Shown here one piece after another: positions 45,609-55,198 of a DNA stretch of 64,000 bases (positions are counted from its first letter, which is position 1; each line of letters begins with the position of its first letter). The notes below the pieces were generated by a model. That model saw only the letters and a list, made by a program, of their open reading frames with translations, ran no database searches and had not been told where the DNA came from. Where the stretch lies: contig JAQZBG010000002.1 of NCBI GenBank assembly GCA_029239165.1, forward strand, positions 1 to 64,000, written 5' to 3'. A program made the translations under genes and the position numbers. The DNA comes from Microbacterium sp. (GTDB lineage Bacteria > Actinomycetota > Actinomycetes > Actinomycetales > Microbacteriaceae).

Positions 45609-47320
45609 GCGGCGATGCCTCCCTGCATGGCGTTGCGGACGGCCCAGGCCTTCTCGATGAGCTGGGCGAGCGAGATCTCGTCGACGGAGTCCTTCATCAC
45701 GAGCTTGACGTGCTGGAATCCGCCCCACTCCTTCGTCATGCCGGGGCGGAAGTAGCGGCGGATGGCCTGCTCGTTGAGCGCCGGGTTGCCGTCGGCTTCG
45801 CTGATCCAGATGACCTTGTTGGCGCGGCGCTGGAAGCCGTCGAGGCCGGTGCCGAAGGACTGGATGGTCGAGATGAGGTAGGGGAACTCGCCGCCGATGA
45901 AGGCCTGCTTGAGCTTCTCGCGCTCGGGGCGGCTGAGGTCTCCGGTCCAGGCGCGTGCGTCGTAGCCGGCGCGGCGCATCCGCTGGGCGATGAAGTGCGC
46001 GCCGATCTTCGAGTCGGTGTAGATGGCGACGGGCTGGCCGGCGTAGGCGATGTCGAGGAGGTTCCGCAGCGGCAGGAGCTTCGCGCTGGCGGCGTCGTCG
46101 GCCATGAAGACCGTCTCCTTGCCGGTCTCGGGGTCGACGCCCATGGAGAGCTCGGCGATCGCGACCTGGCGCAGGCGCATGCGGAGGATCGGCGGCATGT
46201 CCACGACGAGCGGCATCTCTTCGCCCTGCCAGTCGCGGACCCACGTCATGAGGTCCTTCTGCAGGTCGTCCATCTGCTCGCGCTGGCGCGGGGTGGCGTC
46301 GCAGTAGACGACCTCGGGCGCCGGAACGGGCTCGTTCTCGCGGCGGATGTAGCAGGGCAGGGTGGAGACGAACTCCCCCGGCACCTTCTCCCCCACGACC
46401 CGGGTGACGCCGGTGCCGCGCTTCGTCTCGATCTGCTTGCCGCCGCGGCCGGTGACGGCCTCCGACTCCAGGAAGCGCGCCTTCCAGCGGTCGTGGCTGC
46501 TCTCAACGTAGGGCAGGCCGGTGGCCGGGTTCTCGCCGGGCCAGACCCAGCGCGCGACCGACCACATGTTCTCGAGCGCGTTCAGGAACCAGGTGCCCGA
46601 CAGCGCGGCGCGGTAGCTCGCCTTGATCGAGAGGATCGTGCGGCGGGTGTTCGAGGACTTGTTCGCGATGGCCTGGCACTCGTCGAAGATGACGGCGTCG
46701 AGGGGCTTGCGGGCGAACTTCCGGTAGACGCCCTTGTGATCGCTCTTCGTCTTGTAGACCGGCTCGAGCGCGGGGCCGATGACGCCCTTCGCGGTCTTGC
46801 GCTTCTCGAGCTTCGGCGTCTGGGCGGGACCGATCTGGCCCTCGGCGCGGTCGATGAGCAGCAGTTCACCCTGGAATGGGCCCGACTTCCGAGCCTTGAA
46901 GACGCGGTCGCCGGACTTCTTGTCGAGCTCGGGGCGCGGGCGGCCCTGGTCGTCGCGGAGGGTGATGGTCTCCCAGTCCTTCTCGCGGAGGAAGTCGGCG
47001 GTCGCGATGAAGATCCCCGGCTCGTGGCGCATGAACGCCTCGAACTCGGCGCGGCCGGCGGCGGATCCGTTCATGATCCGCACGCCCCGCGCGCCGTCGC
47101 TCTGCGCGCGCAGTCGCTCATCCCACTGGGCGTGGGTGTCGCCCAGGCCGATGAGGAGGACGCGCTGCCAGCCGGCACGGAGGATCAGCTCGGCGCCGAT
47201 CGTCGTCTTGCCGAATCCGGGCTCGTCGCCGATCAGGACACCGTCAGAGGTGCCGATCTGTGCGAGGCCCGCCTCGATGGCGATTTCCTGGTCTGCGCGC
47301 GGGGTGTGCTTCTCGGTCAT
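45605..47320 (-). CDS. SF2/SNF2-like DNA helicase
   Basis: GVLIGDEPGFGKTTIGAEL, VIFDECQA, LSGTWF, FGTGLDGFQRRANKVIW. Confidence 0.85.
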   Translation of the reverse strand: MTEKHTPRADQEIAIEAGLAQIGTSDGVLIGDEPGFGKTTIGAELILRAGWQRVLLIGLGDTHAQWDERLRAQSDGARGVRIMNGSAAGRAEFEAFMRHEPGIFIATADFLREKDWETITLRDDQGRPRPELDKKSGDRVFKARKSGPFQGELLLIDRAEGQIGPAQTPKLEKRKTAKGVIGPALEPVYKTKSDHKGVYRKFARKPLDAVIFDECQAIANKSSNTRRTILSIKASYRAALSGTWFLNALENMWSVARWVWPGENPATGLPYVESSHDRWKARFLESEAVTGRGGKQIETKRGTGVTRVVGEKVPGEFVSTLPCYIRRENEPVPAPEVVYCDATPRQREQMDDLQKDLMTWVRDWQGEEMPLVVDMPPILRMRLRQVAIAELSMGVDPETGKETVFMADDAASAKLLPLRNLLDIAYAGQPVAIYTDSKIGAHFIAQRMRRAGYDARAWTGDLSRPEREKLKQAFIGGEFPYLISTIQSFGTGLDGFQRRANKVIWISEADGNPALNEQAIRRYFRPGMTKEWGGFQHVKLVMKDSVDEISLAQLIEKAWAVRNAMQGGIAA

Positions 47321-47327
47321 GGTGGTG

Positions 47328-47927
47328 TCAGGCCGCCTTCTCGACGAGGTTGTCTGCGGCCCAGTTGCGGGCGCGCTTGCCGAAGATGCTGTCGGGCTGC
47401 GTGACGAGCGCGACGACGGGGTGGCGGCCGACGGAGGGGACGAAGGCCTCGGTGACCGGCGCGATCGTGCCCTTCTCGGCGTCGTACTGGAAGACGGCGC
47501 TCTGCAGGGCGGCGTCGCCGGCGTAGGTCTCCTCGGAGATGCTCAGGACGGTGAGGATCGGCAGGACCTCGGCGTTGGACGGGGTGATGCGGAACTGCCC
47601 GTGCTTGCCGACCGCCTCGAACTCCTTCGCGACCGGTGCGACGATCTCGTCGGCCGAGGCCGGCTTCTCGAGGTAGCGCTCCCCGTCCGCGATGGCCTGG
47701 TAGGCGGTGACGGTGGCCTTGGTGTGCAGGCCGATGTTCGCGATCTTCGTGACGGAGATCTCGGCGGCCTTGGCTTCGGCGGCGCGGATGTTGCGGCGCA
47801 CGAGCGCGGCGTCCAGCTCCTTCCGCAGCTGGGCGCGGAGGCGGGTCTCCAGGGTGGACTTCAGCTCGCGGTACTCGTTGTCGGCTTCGGCGACGGCCTG
47901 AAGCCTGCGTTCCTGTTCGGGGGTCAT
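47328..47927 (-). CDS. Hypothetical protein
   Basis: Operon context, 199 aa. Confidence 0.65.
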   Translation of the reverse strand: MTPEQERRLQAVAEADNEYRELKSTLETRLRAQLRKELDAALVRRNIRAAEAKAAEISVTKIANIGLHTKATVTAYQAIADGERYLEKPASADEIVAPVAKEFEAVGKHGQFRITPSNAEVLPILTVLSISEETYAGDAALQSAVFQYDAEKGTIAPVTEAFVPSVGRHPVVALVTQPDSIFGKRARNWAADNLVEKAA

Positions 47928-48037
47928 GCGTTCGTGCTCCTGTCGGTGGTCTTGGCGGGCGGGGTGGAGAGGGCTTCTCCGAGGACGGGGATGGCGAGGA
48001 GGGCGAGGGCCGCCCAGATGAAGGGCCAGGCGATCAC
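47924..48037 (-). CDS. 37-aa membrane peptide
   Basis: VIAWPFIWAALALLAIPVLGEALS…; overlaps neighbours. Confidence 0.5.
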   Translation of the reverse strand: MIAWPFIWAALALLAIPVLGEALSTPPAKTTDRSTNA

Positions 48038-48288
48038 AGGCGCCCGTACTTCTCGCGGATGGCCTCGCCGGCCTTCGCGATGAGGACGGTCACGTCGTCG
48101 CCGTAGCGATGTGTGAAGGTGGCGATCCGGTCCTGATTGCCGCCAGAGATGAGGGCGGTGTAGCTGCACTCCTGGTCGAGCGAACGGAAGCCATTGGCGC
48201 CGAACTCCACCTCCGTCGTGATGTTCTCGATGTGCAGGTGTCGGCGCGCCGAACCGTCTGCGATGTTGATGTCGACGATGACGCTCAC
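48034..48288 (-). CDS. Hypothetical protein
   Basis: GTGA-type overlap. Confidence 0.6.
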   Translation of the reverse strand: MSVIVDINIADGSARRHLHIENITTEVEFGANGFRSLDQECSYTALISGGNQDRIATFTHRYGDDVTVLIAKAGEAIREKYGRL

Positions 48289-48551
48289 GCGGCCACCTCG
48301 TAGACCTCGTCGTAGTCGAGTCCGAGCCGGTCGAGCACGCGAGGCAGGAGCCACTGGCTCCACACCTGGTCGTTGTCGAGCGGGGGCCAGCCGGCATTGT
48401 CGGAGAAGAGCTGCGCGACCGCGCCGATGGCGTCGTCCACCTCCACGAGGGAGGGGCTGTGTCCGGCCAGCGGGGCCTTGCGCACGATCGCGTCGAACAG
48501 GTGGTGCGCGCGGTCGGGGGCGAACATGACGGGGGCGTTGGGGTCGGTCAT
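48285..48551 (-). CDS. Hypothetical protein
   Basis: 4-nt overlaps. Confidence 0.6.
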   Translation of the reverse strand: MTDPNAPVMFAPDRAHHLFDAIVRKAPLAGHSPSLVEVDDAIGAVAQLFSDNAGWPPLDNDQVWSQWLLPRVLDRLGLDYDEVYEVAA

Positions 48552-48772
48552 CGCGCGTCCTCCTTCTTCGGGTTGAGCCAGCCGTTCGCGGTGCCGAGAC
48601 TGACGAGGCGGTGGTAGATCTGGGCGAGCAGGCCCGGGGCGTTCTCGGTGACGTAGGAGTACTCCTCGCCGCTGGCGTCGACGCCGTACGCGACCCACGG
48701 GCGAATGCGGGCGGCGATCTGCTCGAAGTCGGAGGCCCAGGTGTCGCGCTCGGTGAGGACGGGGACGCTCAT
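48548..48772 (-). CDS. Hypothetical protein
   Basis: 4-nt overlaps. Confidence 0.6.
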   Translation of the reverse strand: MSVPVLTERDTWASDFEQIAARIRPWVAYGVDASGEEYSYVTENAPGLLAQIYHRLVSLGTANGWLNPKKEDAR

Positions 48773-49170
48773 GCCGTCCGCCTCTCTTCGAGCGTGCGCT
48801 CGTACGCGTCGAGGGCCAGGCCCCAGGTCTCGCCGGTGTCCTGGTAGCTCTGGGCGGCGGACGCGGCGAGCTGCACAGCCTGCGGCGCGCCGTACCCCCG
48901 CAGGTAGTGGTCAGCGCCGACGACGCTGCCGTACTCGGGCACGAGGGAGGGGTCGATCTTCGAGAGGGCGAGGCCGATGAGGCAGGCGGGTTCGCCGGCG
49001 GCGTTCTGGTACTGGCACTGGCCGGTGTTGTCGCGCCAGCCCTCGGCGCGCGCCACCTCGTCGTCCACGGCGGGGTAGGTGTAGGCCGCACCGCGCTCTT
49101 CGACGGCGGCCCTCATGGCGGCGGTGAACGCCTCTTCGGTGATCGGGGTGGTCAGGGTTGCGATGCTCAC
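48769..49170 (-). CDS. Hypothetical protein
   Basis: 4-nt overlaps. Confidence 0.6.
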   Translation of the reverse strand: MSIATLTTPITEEAFTAAMRAAVEERGAAYTYPAVDDEVARAEGWRDNTGQCQYQNAAGEPACLIGLALSKIDPSLVPEYGSVVGADHYLRGYGAPQAVQLAASAAQSYQDTGETWGLALDAYERTLEERRTA

Positions 49171-49331
49171 TGGGACTCCTCCTCGGGGTCGTTTTGCTGG
49201 ATACTGCGGGCGTAGCGGGTGCGACGGGAGCCGACGTAGCTGAGGCGGGTGAAGATCGTGCAGGACACGACCAACAGGAAGAACGCGGCGATTATCGTGC
49301 TGGTGACGACGGTCTCGACCATGTGGTCCAT
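49167..49331 (-). CDS. 54-aa membrane protein
   Basis: MDHMVETVVTSTIIAAFFLLVVSCTIFTRLSYVGSRRTRYARSIQQNDPEEESQ*. Confidence 0.55.
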   Translation of the reverse strand: MDHMVETVVTSTIIAAFFLLVVSCTIFTRLSYVGSRRTRYARSIQQNDPEEESQ

Positions 49332-49651
49332 CAGGCGCACATCTCCTTCGCGTTGCGGATGGCCTGGAGGATGTCGTCGCCCGTGGGGTCGGTGCAGTCG
49401 GCGGCCGCGCGGCCCAGGGTGAGCGGGACGCCGTTGACGGTGGTGCCGACACGGATCTCCTTCACGACCCGCCAGCGGGCGCTGTACTCGGCGCGGTAGT
49501 CGTACGGGTCACCGGCGCCGGGGGCGGCGTCGATGGCGCCGAAGATCACGGCGCGCTGCATGTCGGTCAGGCGCGGCAGGAGGTCGAGCGTGGCGAGGAT
49601 GGTGTCGAGGCGCGAGTACTCGGCGCTGACGAGCGGGTCTGCGAGGCTCAC
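49331..49651 (-). CDS. Hypothetical protein
   Basis: GTG start overlapping upstream gene. Confidence 0.55.
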   Translation of the reverse strand: MSLADPLVSAEYSRLDTILATLDLLPRLTDMQRAVIFGAIDAAPGAGDPYDYRAEYSARWRVVKEIRVGTTVNGVPLTLGRAAADCTDPTGDDILQAIRNAKEMCA

Positions 49652-50118
49652 AGTCCACCTTCCTCGATCGCTCGGCGCGCAACGGCGGCCAGGCGGTCGC
49701 CGCTGAGCTTGTCGCTCCACGCCTCCCCTTCGCCCTCGAATGCGAGCCGGATGGCGCCCTCAATGCGGTCGTAGCGGGCCTCTTCGACCAGGCCGGGCGC
49801 ATTCTCCGGCTCCCAGGAGTTCCAGCCGAGCTGGATCCCGGCCTGGACGGCGTGCGCGAGGACCTGGCGGAGAAACTGCATGCCGTCCTTGTCCCCGGCG
49901 ACGCGGAACGCTACCTCCAGGCGCTCAGCGTTAATCTCGCGCTCCACCCACTCGTCCACGGACTCATTGACGGCGGCGGGCTCGACCACGGCGCGGAGGG
50001 CGTCGGCGAGCGTGTGCGGATTGAAGTCGTCCTTGATGACGTTCGGAGTGCCATCGAACGCCGCGAGAAGCGCACGGGCCTCGTCGTAGCGGTCGGATGC
50101 GGAGGTGGCGGTGCTCAC
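49648..50118 (-). CDS. Hypothetical protein
   Basis: 4-nt overlaps. Confidence 0.6.
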   Translation of the reverse strand: MSTATSASDRYDEARALLAAFDGTPNVIKDDFNPHTLADALRAVVEPAAVNESVDEWVEREINAERLEVAFRVAGDKDGMQFLRQVLAHAVQAGIQLGWNSWEPENAPGLVEEARYDRIEGAIRLAFEGEGEAWSDKLSGDRLAAVARRAIEEGGL

Positions 50119-50411
50119 TGCGTGATCCCTTCGATGATGAGGTCCTGCGACGTGTAGCCGTCGGCGATGTAGCCGTGGATCGTGTCGAGCAGGTCGGCCA
50201 CGGTGTTGCCGCCGATCCAGGTGCGAACGCCATCTGCGGGCGCGGACACGACGATGCGCTCTGCGATCAGGGGGCGGAGCAGGTCGAGCCACTGGCGCAC
50301 GTCCGACCGAGTGATGAAGCTCATGGGGTCCTGTGCGCCGATCTGCTCGAACGCCTTCTCGATGATCCGGTCGTCCGCGAGGCGGGCGGCCTCCTGCGCG
50401 GCGGCGCTCAC
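50115..50411 (-). CDS. Hypothetical protein
   Basis: 4-nt overlaps. Confidence 0.6.
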   Translation of the reverse strand: MSAAAQEAARLADDRIIEKAFEQIGAQDPMSFITRSDVRQWLDLLRPLIAERIVVSAPADGVRTWIGGNTVADLLDTIHGYIADGYTSQDLIIEGITQ

Positions 50412-50890
50412 GCGGCCACCTGCCAGACGGTGAGGTCCCCCTCGGGGCTGAGGCTGTAGTGGCGCGCCACCTGCCCGTCCGAGAAGTCGACCGCGATGGC
50501 GTCGAAGTACTCGCCACGCTGGCCGCCGTGCGGCACGTAGACACCCGGCTCGTCTGTCGGGAAGTCGGCCTCGATGGCATCGGTGATCGCTGCGGGCACC
50601 GGCTTCTCGGCGGACTCGCTCTGTTCTGCGATCCGACCGGCGCGGAACGCACGCGATGCGACGGTGCGGAGCGACTGCTCGAAGTCGACCCAGCGCATGT
50701 GGGCGATGTGCCCGCTGTACCCGCCGAATTCTTCGTCCGCGATGGCGCGGGCCGTGTCGAACTCTTGCGCGCGGTCGACCTCGATGGCGGCGGCCATCAT
50801 CTCGACGACGGCCTCGCCGCTACCGCGGTGGAAGCCGGTGCCTTCTCCCCACGTCTCGTGGGCGATCTGCTCGGGGGTCTTCAGTGTCAT
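50408..50890 (-). CDS. Hypothetical protein
   Basis: 4-nt overlaps. Confidence 0.6.
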   Translation of the reverse strand: MTLKTPEQIAHETWGEGTGFHRGSGEAVVEMMAAAIEVDRAQEFDTARAIADEEFGGYSGHIAHMRWVDFEQSLRTVASRAFRAGRIAEQSESAEKPVPAAITDAIEADFPTDEPGVYVPHGGQRGEYFDAIAVDFSDGQVARHYSLSPEGDLTVWQVAA

Positions 50891-51195
50891 TCGGGGCGCA
50901 CCTTTCGGGCCGTGGTGAAGGAATTGGGCGTCACGTTCACCAGGCGAACCGACGCGGCATGCCGCTCGATGAGGCGGTGGATGGCGAGGCTGTCGACGGT
51001 CTCGTTGACGTGCGCGAGGTTCATGAGGATGTAGCCCACGACACTCTGCACGGCTCGCTCACCCACGGCCTGAGCAACTGCGGCGGGGTCCGTCTTGTCA
51101 ACTCCTTCCCGGGCGGATTCGTACGCGAGGAAGTCGCGCAACTCTCGGTTCACCCGCTCTGCGAGCGTGGAGTTGACCATTCCGTTCATGCTCAT
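50887..51195 (-). CDS. Hypothetical protein
   Basis: 4-nt overlaps. Confidence 0.6.
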   Translation of the reverse strand: MSMNGMVNSTLAERVNRELRDFLAYESAREGVDKTDPAAVAQAVGERAVQSVVGYILMNLAHVNETVDSLAIHRLIERHAASVRLVNVTPNSFTTARKVRPE

Positions 51196-51581
51196 GCGGG
51201 GACTCCTTCTGCGAGGCGGGCGAGGCGGGTGAGGACGCGGCGGGCGTGGTCGATGTGCTCCTCGGTCACGGTCACGTCGGCATATGCCCGCGCCGTGACG
51301 GCGCGCTCAACGACGCGCAGGATGTATGCCCACCCTTTCGGGTTGTTCATCTTCAGTCGCAGCGCTCGGAACTTGCGCACGTCGACCAGGATCGGGTTCG
51401 GCTCGTTGTGCTGGACGTGCTCGTACTCGGGGCGGGGTTCGTAGCGACTCTTCCACCCGTCGGCCTGGGGGAGCTGGAGTTCACCTCCCGTTCTGCCGCG
51501 CCGCTCGCCGTGCTCAAGCCAGACCCACGGCGCGGGGTCGCGATTCAGGTCGCGCGGGGTGCGCGAGGAGAAGATGTTCAC
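51192..51581 (-). CDS. Hypothetical protein
   Basis: 4-nt overlaps. Confidence 0.6.
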   Translation of the reverse strand: MNIFSSRTPRDLNRDPAPWVWLEHGERRGRTGGELQLPQADGWKSRYEPRPEYEHVQHNEPNPILVDVRKFRALRLKMNNPKGWAYILRVVERAVTARAYADVTVTEEHIDHARRVLTRLARLAEGVPA

Positions 51582-51775
51582 GAGACCACCCACTCTCCGA
51601 CGATGGAGCCGCTCTTCGGGTCGATCACGGCGCCGCCGTCCTCGGGGAGGGTGAGCCCGTCGAACGTGTTCGCGAGGGTCGTAGCGAGGCTGCGCAGGGC
51701 TGCGGCGGCGTCGTCGCCGGAACGCATGGTGTCGTCGTTCAGGTGAACGGTCACGGTCAGATCGTGCGCACTCAC
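51578..51775 (-). CDS. Hypothetical protein
   Basis: 4-nt overlaps. Confidence 0.55.
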   Translation of the reverse strand: MSAHDLTVTVHLNDDTMRSGDDAAAALRSLATTLANTFDGLTLPEDGGAVIDPKSGSIVGEWVVS

Positions 51776-52041
51776 TGGGCGATCCTTTCGAGGATGGAGA
51801 GGAGGACAGGGCGGGCGCCGCAGTCGGCGCACTGCAAGAGGGTGTCCCCCTGCACGGCTTCATTGTGGCGGTGGCGCACGCGCTCGGCGTGCGGGGCGCA
51901 CAGGAGGTCAACGCATCCGCATGTGGACTCGGCGCGGAACTTGGCCTTGTGCGGGGTGGCGTGGTCCTGGGTCACGTCGCACGGGATGACCGGGGTCGGG
52001 AAGTCCAGCGCGGCGAGGGTGTCGGGGGTCGTGGCGTTCAT
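51772..52041 (-). CDS. Cys-rich hypothetical protein
   Basis: STCGCVDLLCAPH…LLQCADCGARP. Confidence 0.55.
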   Translation of the reverse strand: MNATTPDTLAALDFPTPVIPCDVTQDHATPHKAKFRAESTCGCVDLLCAPHAERVRHRHNEAVQGDTLLQCADCGARPVLLSILERIAQ

Positions 52042-52259
52042 CGTGCGGCCTCCAGTCCAGCGCGCGCGGCGGCGGTCGCAATGGCGCGGTACACCATCAC
52101 CTGCGCCATGTTCGGCGCATCCGGGTGCAGCTCGCGGGCGATCTTCTCGGCGTGGGCCTGTCGACGGCGCTCGATGCCGGCGCGGCGGTCCCGCTCGCGG
52201 ATGGCTTCGCACTCTTCCCAGGTGTGGAACGTGTCGTGCGTCGCGCAGTGTCCGGGCAT
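52038..52259 (-). CDS. Hypothetical protein
   Basis: 4-nt overlap downstream. Confidence 0.55.
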   Translation of the reverse strand: MPGHCATHDTFHTWEECEAIRERDRRAGIERRRQAHAEKIARELHPDAPNMAQVMVYRAIATAAARAGLEAAR

Positions 52260-52546
52260 CAGTCCGCGTCCTCTCCGTTGTCGATGGCTTCGGCCTCGTC
52301 GCGGGCCTCGTAAGCCTCTGCCAGGTTGGCGAATTGCCCGTTCTCGATGCCTGCGGCGGGGTTCCCCTCACCGGGGATCGGGGAGGCGATGATGGTCCAG
52401 CGGTCGCCGTCGGCCGTGCCGTAACGCGGGAGGATCATCCAGCGGCGGTGCCGGCCTTGCGTCTCCCGCTCGCGGCGGGTGCTCTGATCCGCGCCCGTCA
52501 TCGCGAGGGATGCCGGGAAGATCGGCGCGAGGGTGGCGGCGCTCAT
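52259..52546 (-). CDS. Hypothetical protein
   Basis: Overlaps neighbours. Confidence 0.55.
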   Translation of the reverse strand: MSAATLAPIFPASLAMTGADQSTRRERETQGRHRRWMILPRYGTADGDRWTIIASPIPGEGNPAAGIENGQFANLAEAYEARDEAEAIDNGEDAD

Positions 52547-52893
52547 GCGCGACCCTCCGCCCACTCGATCATGCGGGCCAGCGTGGGCGCGTAGGCGAGG
52601 AGGATCGTCCCTGCCGACTTGAGGTGCTGCGCCTCCGAGTACCGGCCCACCTTGGCGGACTGGAAGCTCTGGAAGCCGGCCAGCTCCGCCTGACGCGGCA
52701 GCGTGTAGCCCTCCCCGCCGCCCGGGTACAGCGTGACGGCGCGGACCCAACTCACGTACTGCCGTGCGCCCTTGTCGTAGCGGACCATCACGTCGAGCGC
52801 GCGCGCGGGGTTACCGGTCGCGTAACGGCTCTGGACGATGCGGTGCGAGCGGTTCAGGGTGCTGACCGGCTCGGGCGCGGTTGCGGTGCTCAT
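52543..52893 (-). CDS. Hypothetical protein
   Basis: 4-nt overlaps. Confidence 0.6.
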   Translation of the reverse strand: MSTATAPEPVSTLNRSHRIVQSRYATGNPARALDVMVRYDKGARQYVSWVRAVTLYPGGGEGYTLPRQAELAGFQSFQSAKVGRYSEAQHLKSAGTILLAYAPTLARMIEWAEGRA

Positions 52894-53324
52894 GCGTCGG
52901 TCCTCTCGGCGTCGTTCTCGGTGTCGGCGGGCAGTTCGCCCAGCGCGCGCAGGAGGGCGCGGGCGGCGGGGATAATGCGGCGGGCGGCGTTGATCTTCTC
53001 GCGCAGGATGAACGCGGGCCCATCCGCGGGGGTCGCGCCCCACGCGTCGACGGCCTCGCGCAGTTCGTACGCGGCGCCGCTGACGTGGTCACGCCAGTTG
53101 ATCGCGACGGTCTGCGGCGTCATGCGCCCGCCGCCGGTGTGCGGGTTCTCGACGGCGGCACGCTCCATCCCGGCGCGGGCGTTCTCGCCCCATTCGGAGA
53201 GCGGCAGGCGGTCTGCGGCCCGCTGTGCGATCGGCCCGTTGATCGTGCTTGCGGTGTCGTAGTCCGCCAGGGTGCGGACGAAACCGCGCGGCGGCTCGGT
53301 GCCGGTTTGCTGGATAACGCTCAC
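52890..53324 (-). CDS. Hypothetical protein
   Basis: 4-nt overlaps. Confidence 0.6.
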   Translation of the reverse strand: MSVIQQTGTEPPRGFVRTLADYDTASTINGPIAQRAADRLPLSEWGENARAGMERAAVENPHTGGGRMTPQTVAINWRDHVSGAAYELREAVDAWGATPADGPAFILREKINAARRIIPAARALLRALGELPADTENDAERTDA

Positions 53325-54022
53325 TGGGCGGTCCCTTCGTCGACGCGTCCGAACGTGCGCAGCTCCTTAGCGAGGGCGGCGCGGTAGTGGGCCGTTGCGG
53401 CGTCCAGGGCGGCGGTCAGGTCGCGCGCTCCGTCGTCGCCGGTGAACGCGTCCAGGATCGCGGTATCCGCACCCGATCCGCGCAGGTGGTACAGCTTCGG
53501 CGCGCGGCTGATGGCCTCACGGGCGGCGCGGTCGGCGCTGTAGTCGTCCGCGATGAGGCGGATCACGCGGCGGCGGATCTCTTCGGGCGACAGCGGCGGC
53601 AGGTAGAACGACAGCGCGAACACGTCGCCCGCGTCGCGCTCCAGGGCGGCACTCTGCGCGGGGGTGAGGTTGGCCTCATAGGTGCCCGTCGTGGCGTTGG
53701 GGCGCAGCTGCCAACCCTCGCCGTCGTTGGCCTGCTGGACGCCGAGCCGGATCACGACTCCCACGCGCTCGGCGCGCCCGACGCGGATCGGTTCGTCATA
53801 GGGCACGGGGGTCGGCGTGCCGTGCGCCTGTGCCCGGTCGGCGTCCGTGTTGTTCGTGGGGTCGGCGGCGGCGGGGGCGCGGTACGGGCGCAGTTCGGCG
53901 CGCGTCTCGGACGGCGAACCGGCGCGCTCCAGCTCGCGGGTGTCGCACACCTTCCAGAGCACGTCCGGGGTGCTGGGCAGGGTGATGAAGTCGCCGTAGG
54001 TGGCGCGCTGTGCGGCGGTCAT
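53321..54022 (-). CDS. Hypothetical protein
   Basis: 4-nt overlaps, 233 aa. Confidence 0.65.
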   Translation of the reverse strand: MTAAQRATYGDFITLPSTPDVLWKVCDTRELERAGSPSETRAELRPYRAPAAADPTNNTDADRAQAHGTPTPVPYDEPIRVGRAERVGVVIRLGVQQANDGEGWQLRPNATTGTYEANLTPAQSAALERDAGDVFALSFYLPPLSPEEIRRRVIRLIADDYSADRAAREAISRAPKLYHLRGSGADTAILDAFTGDDGARDLTAALDAATAHYRAALAKELRTFGRVDEGTAQ

Positions 54023-54723
54023 GCGGACACCTCCCCGCGGGCGATGCGGGCGGCCTCTGCGAGCATGTCGGCAAGCTGTCCAGGGGGCATGCTCTGCGGG
54101 CGCTCCAGGTTCCAACGTCGCATCACGTCGGCGGCGATCTGGCCGGGGGTGAGGGCGGGCGCGTCGTCCGCGCTCCAGGTGTCGGGGCACGCCTGGCACC
54201 GGTAGACGGTCGCGCCGTTCGGCTCGGTGCCGATGCTCTCCGATGCGAGGTGCGCGCATCCTGCGGCGGCGTGCGCGTCCAGAACGGCGGTCGCGTAGAG
54301 GGCCAGGGTCATGCCGCGTGCGTGCTCGATCTGCTCCCCCATCGCCCACCCGAGTGCGGCAAGGGCGGTTTCGCCTTCCGTGCGGTCCAGTCTGCGAGCG
54401 GTCACCACGCGGGCAGCGGCGGCCTCTGCCAGGTCCGACGGGGTCATGTGGCGCGGGGCCAGGGCGGGCGCGCCGTCCTTGACGTTCCACTCCCCCACGC
54501 GGTCGCCGTTGGCGTCCAGCAGGGTCATGCTCAGGGCGTCCGCTCCGGTGAGGACGGGCGGCGCGTAGTCCTCTGCCCATTCGGCGGCGCGGCGCAGGGC
54601 GTCGGCCACGTAAGCGGCGGTCAGGGCGCCGGCGGGGGCGTGCGTGATCCTGAGGGCGAACGGGGCCGCGACGGGCGCGGGGGCCTGTGCGGGGTGCTGC
54701 GTGGGGTTCTGCGTGCCGGTCAT
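54019..54723 (-). CDS. Hypothetical protein, first gene of leftward small-gene operon
   Basis: MTGTQNPTQHPAQAPAPVAAPFALRITHAPAG…. Confidence 0.65.
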   Translation of the reverse strand: MTGTQNPTQHPAQAPAPVAAPFALRITHAPAGALTAAYVADALRRAAEWAEDYAPPVLTGADALSMTLLDANGDRVGEWNVKDGAPALAPRHMTPSDLAEAAAARVVTARRLDRTEGETALAALGWAMGEQIEHARGMTLALYATAVLDAHAAAGCAHLASESIGTEPNGATVYRCQACPDTWSADDAPALTPGQIAADVMRRWNLERPQSMPPGQLADMLAEAARIARGEVSA

Positions 54724-54764
54724 GGCGGGTTCCTTTGGGTTCGGGCGGCGGTGCCGCTGTGTCG

Positions 54765-54811
54765 AGCGTAGGGCGGGCCTTAAGAGTCTGTCAAGCGCTT
54801 TAGCTAGATAA
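54765..54811 (-). promoter_or_regulatory. Strong leftward promoter with upstream operator-like site
   Basis: TTGACA (54794-54789)-18-TACGCT (54770-54765); TTATCTAGCTAA 5 nt upstream of -35. Confidence 0.75.
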
Positions 54812-55198
54812 TCTGCGCGGCCCGTGTGTGCAGTTGTGGAGGGGCGAGTGTGGCGGGGCCACAATCGGGAGGTGTCGAAGCTTCAACCGTATTTCTACGA
54901 TTCGCCCGTATTTCAACCCCGGCAGTTGCGTACTCAGTTGCCGATCCTGCCTAGAATGTCTGCACATTGTGTGCGGCAGGTAAGCGTGTCCTAAGTTGGC
55001 GACACGCCGTGATAGTGCGATGTGCAACAGCTAAATACGGGGAGGGGTTTGAGGCAGGAAAAGGGAACGGGGGGTGTCCCCTATCTCTCTCTACCTCATC
55101 TATCAGTATCTATATATCTAGATATTCAGTTATACGGGGGTGTAGGGGGTGGCGTGCGGGGCGGGGTGGTTCTGGAGGGCGCCGGGATTGTGGGATGC

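Noticed and set aside
43122-47404. Long plus ORFs antisense to RNA ligase and helicase
   Set aside because: Shadow ORFs in a consistently minus-strand operon
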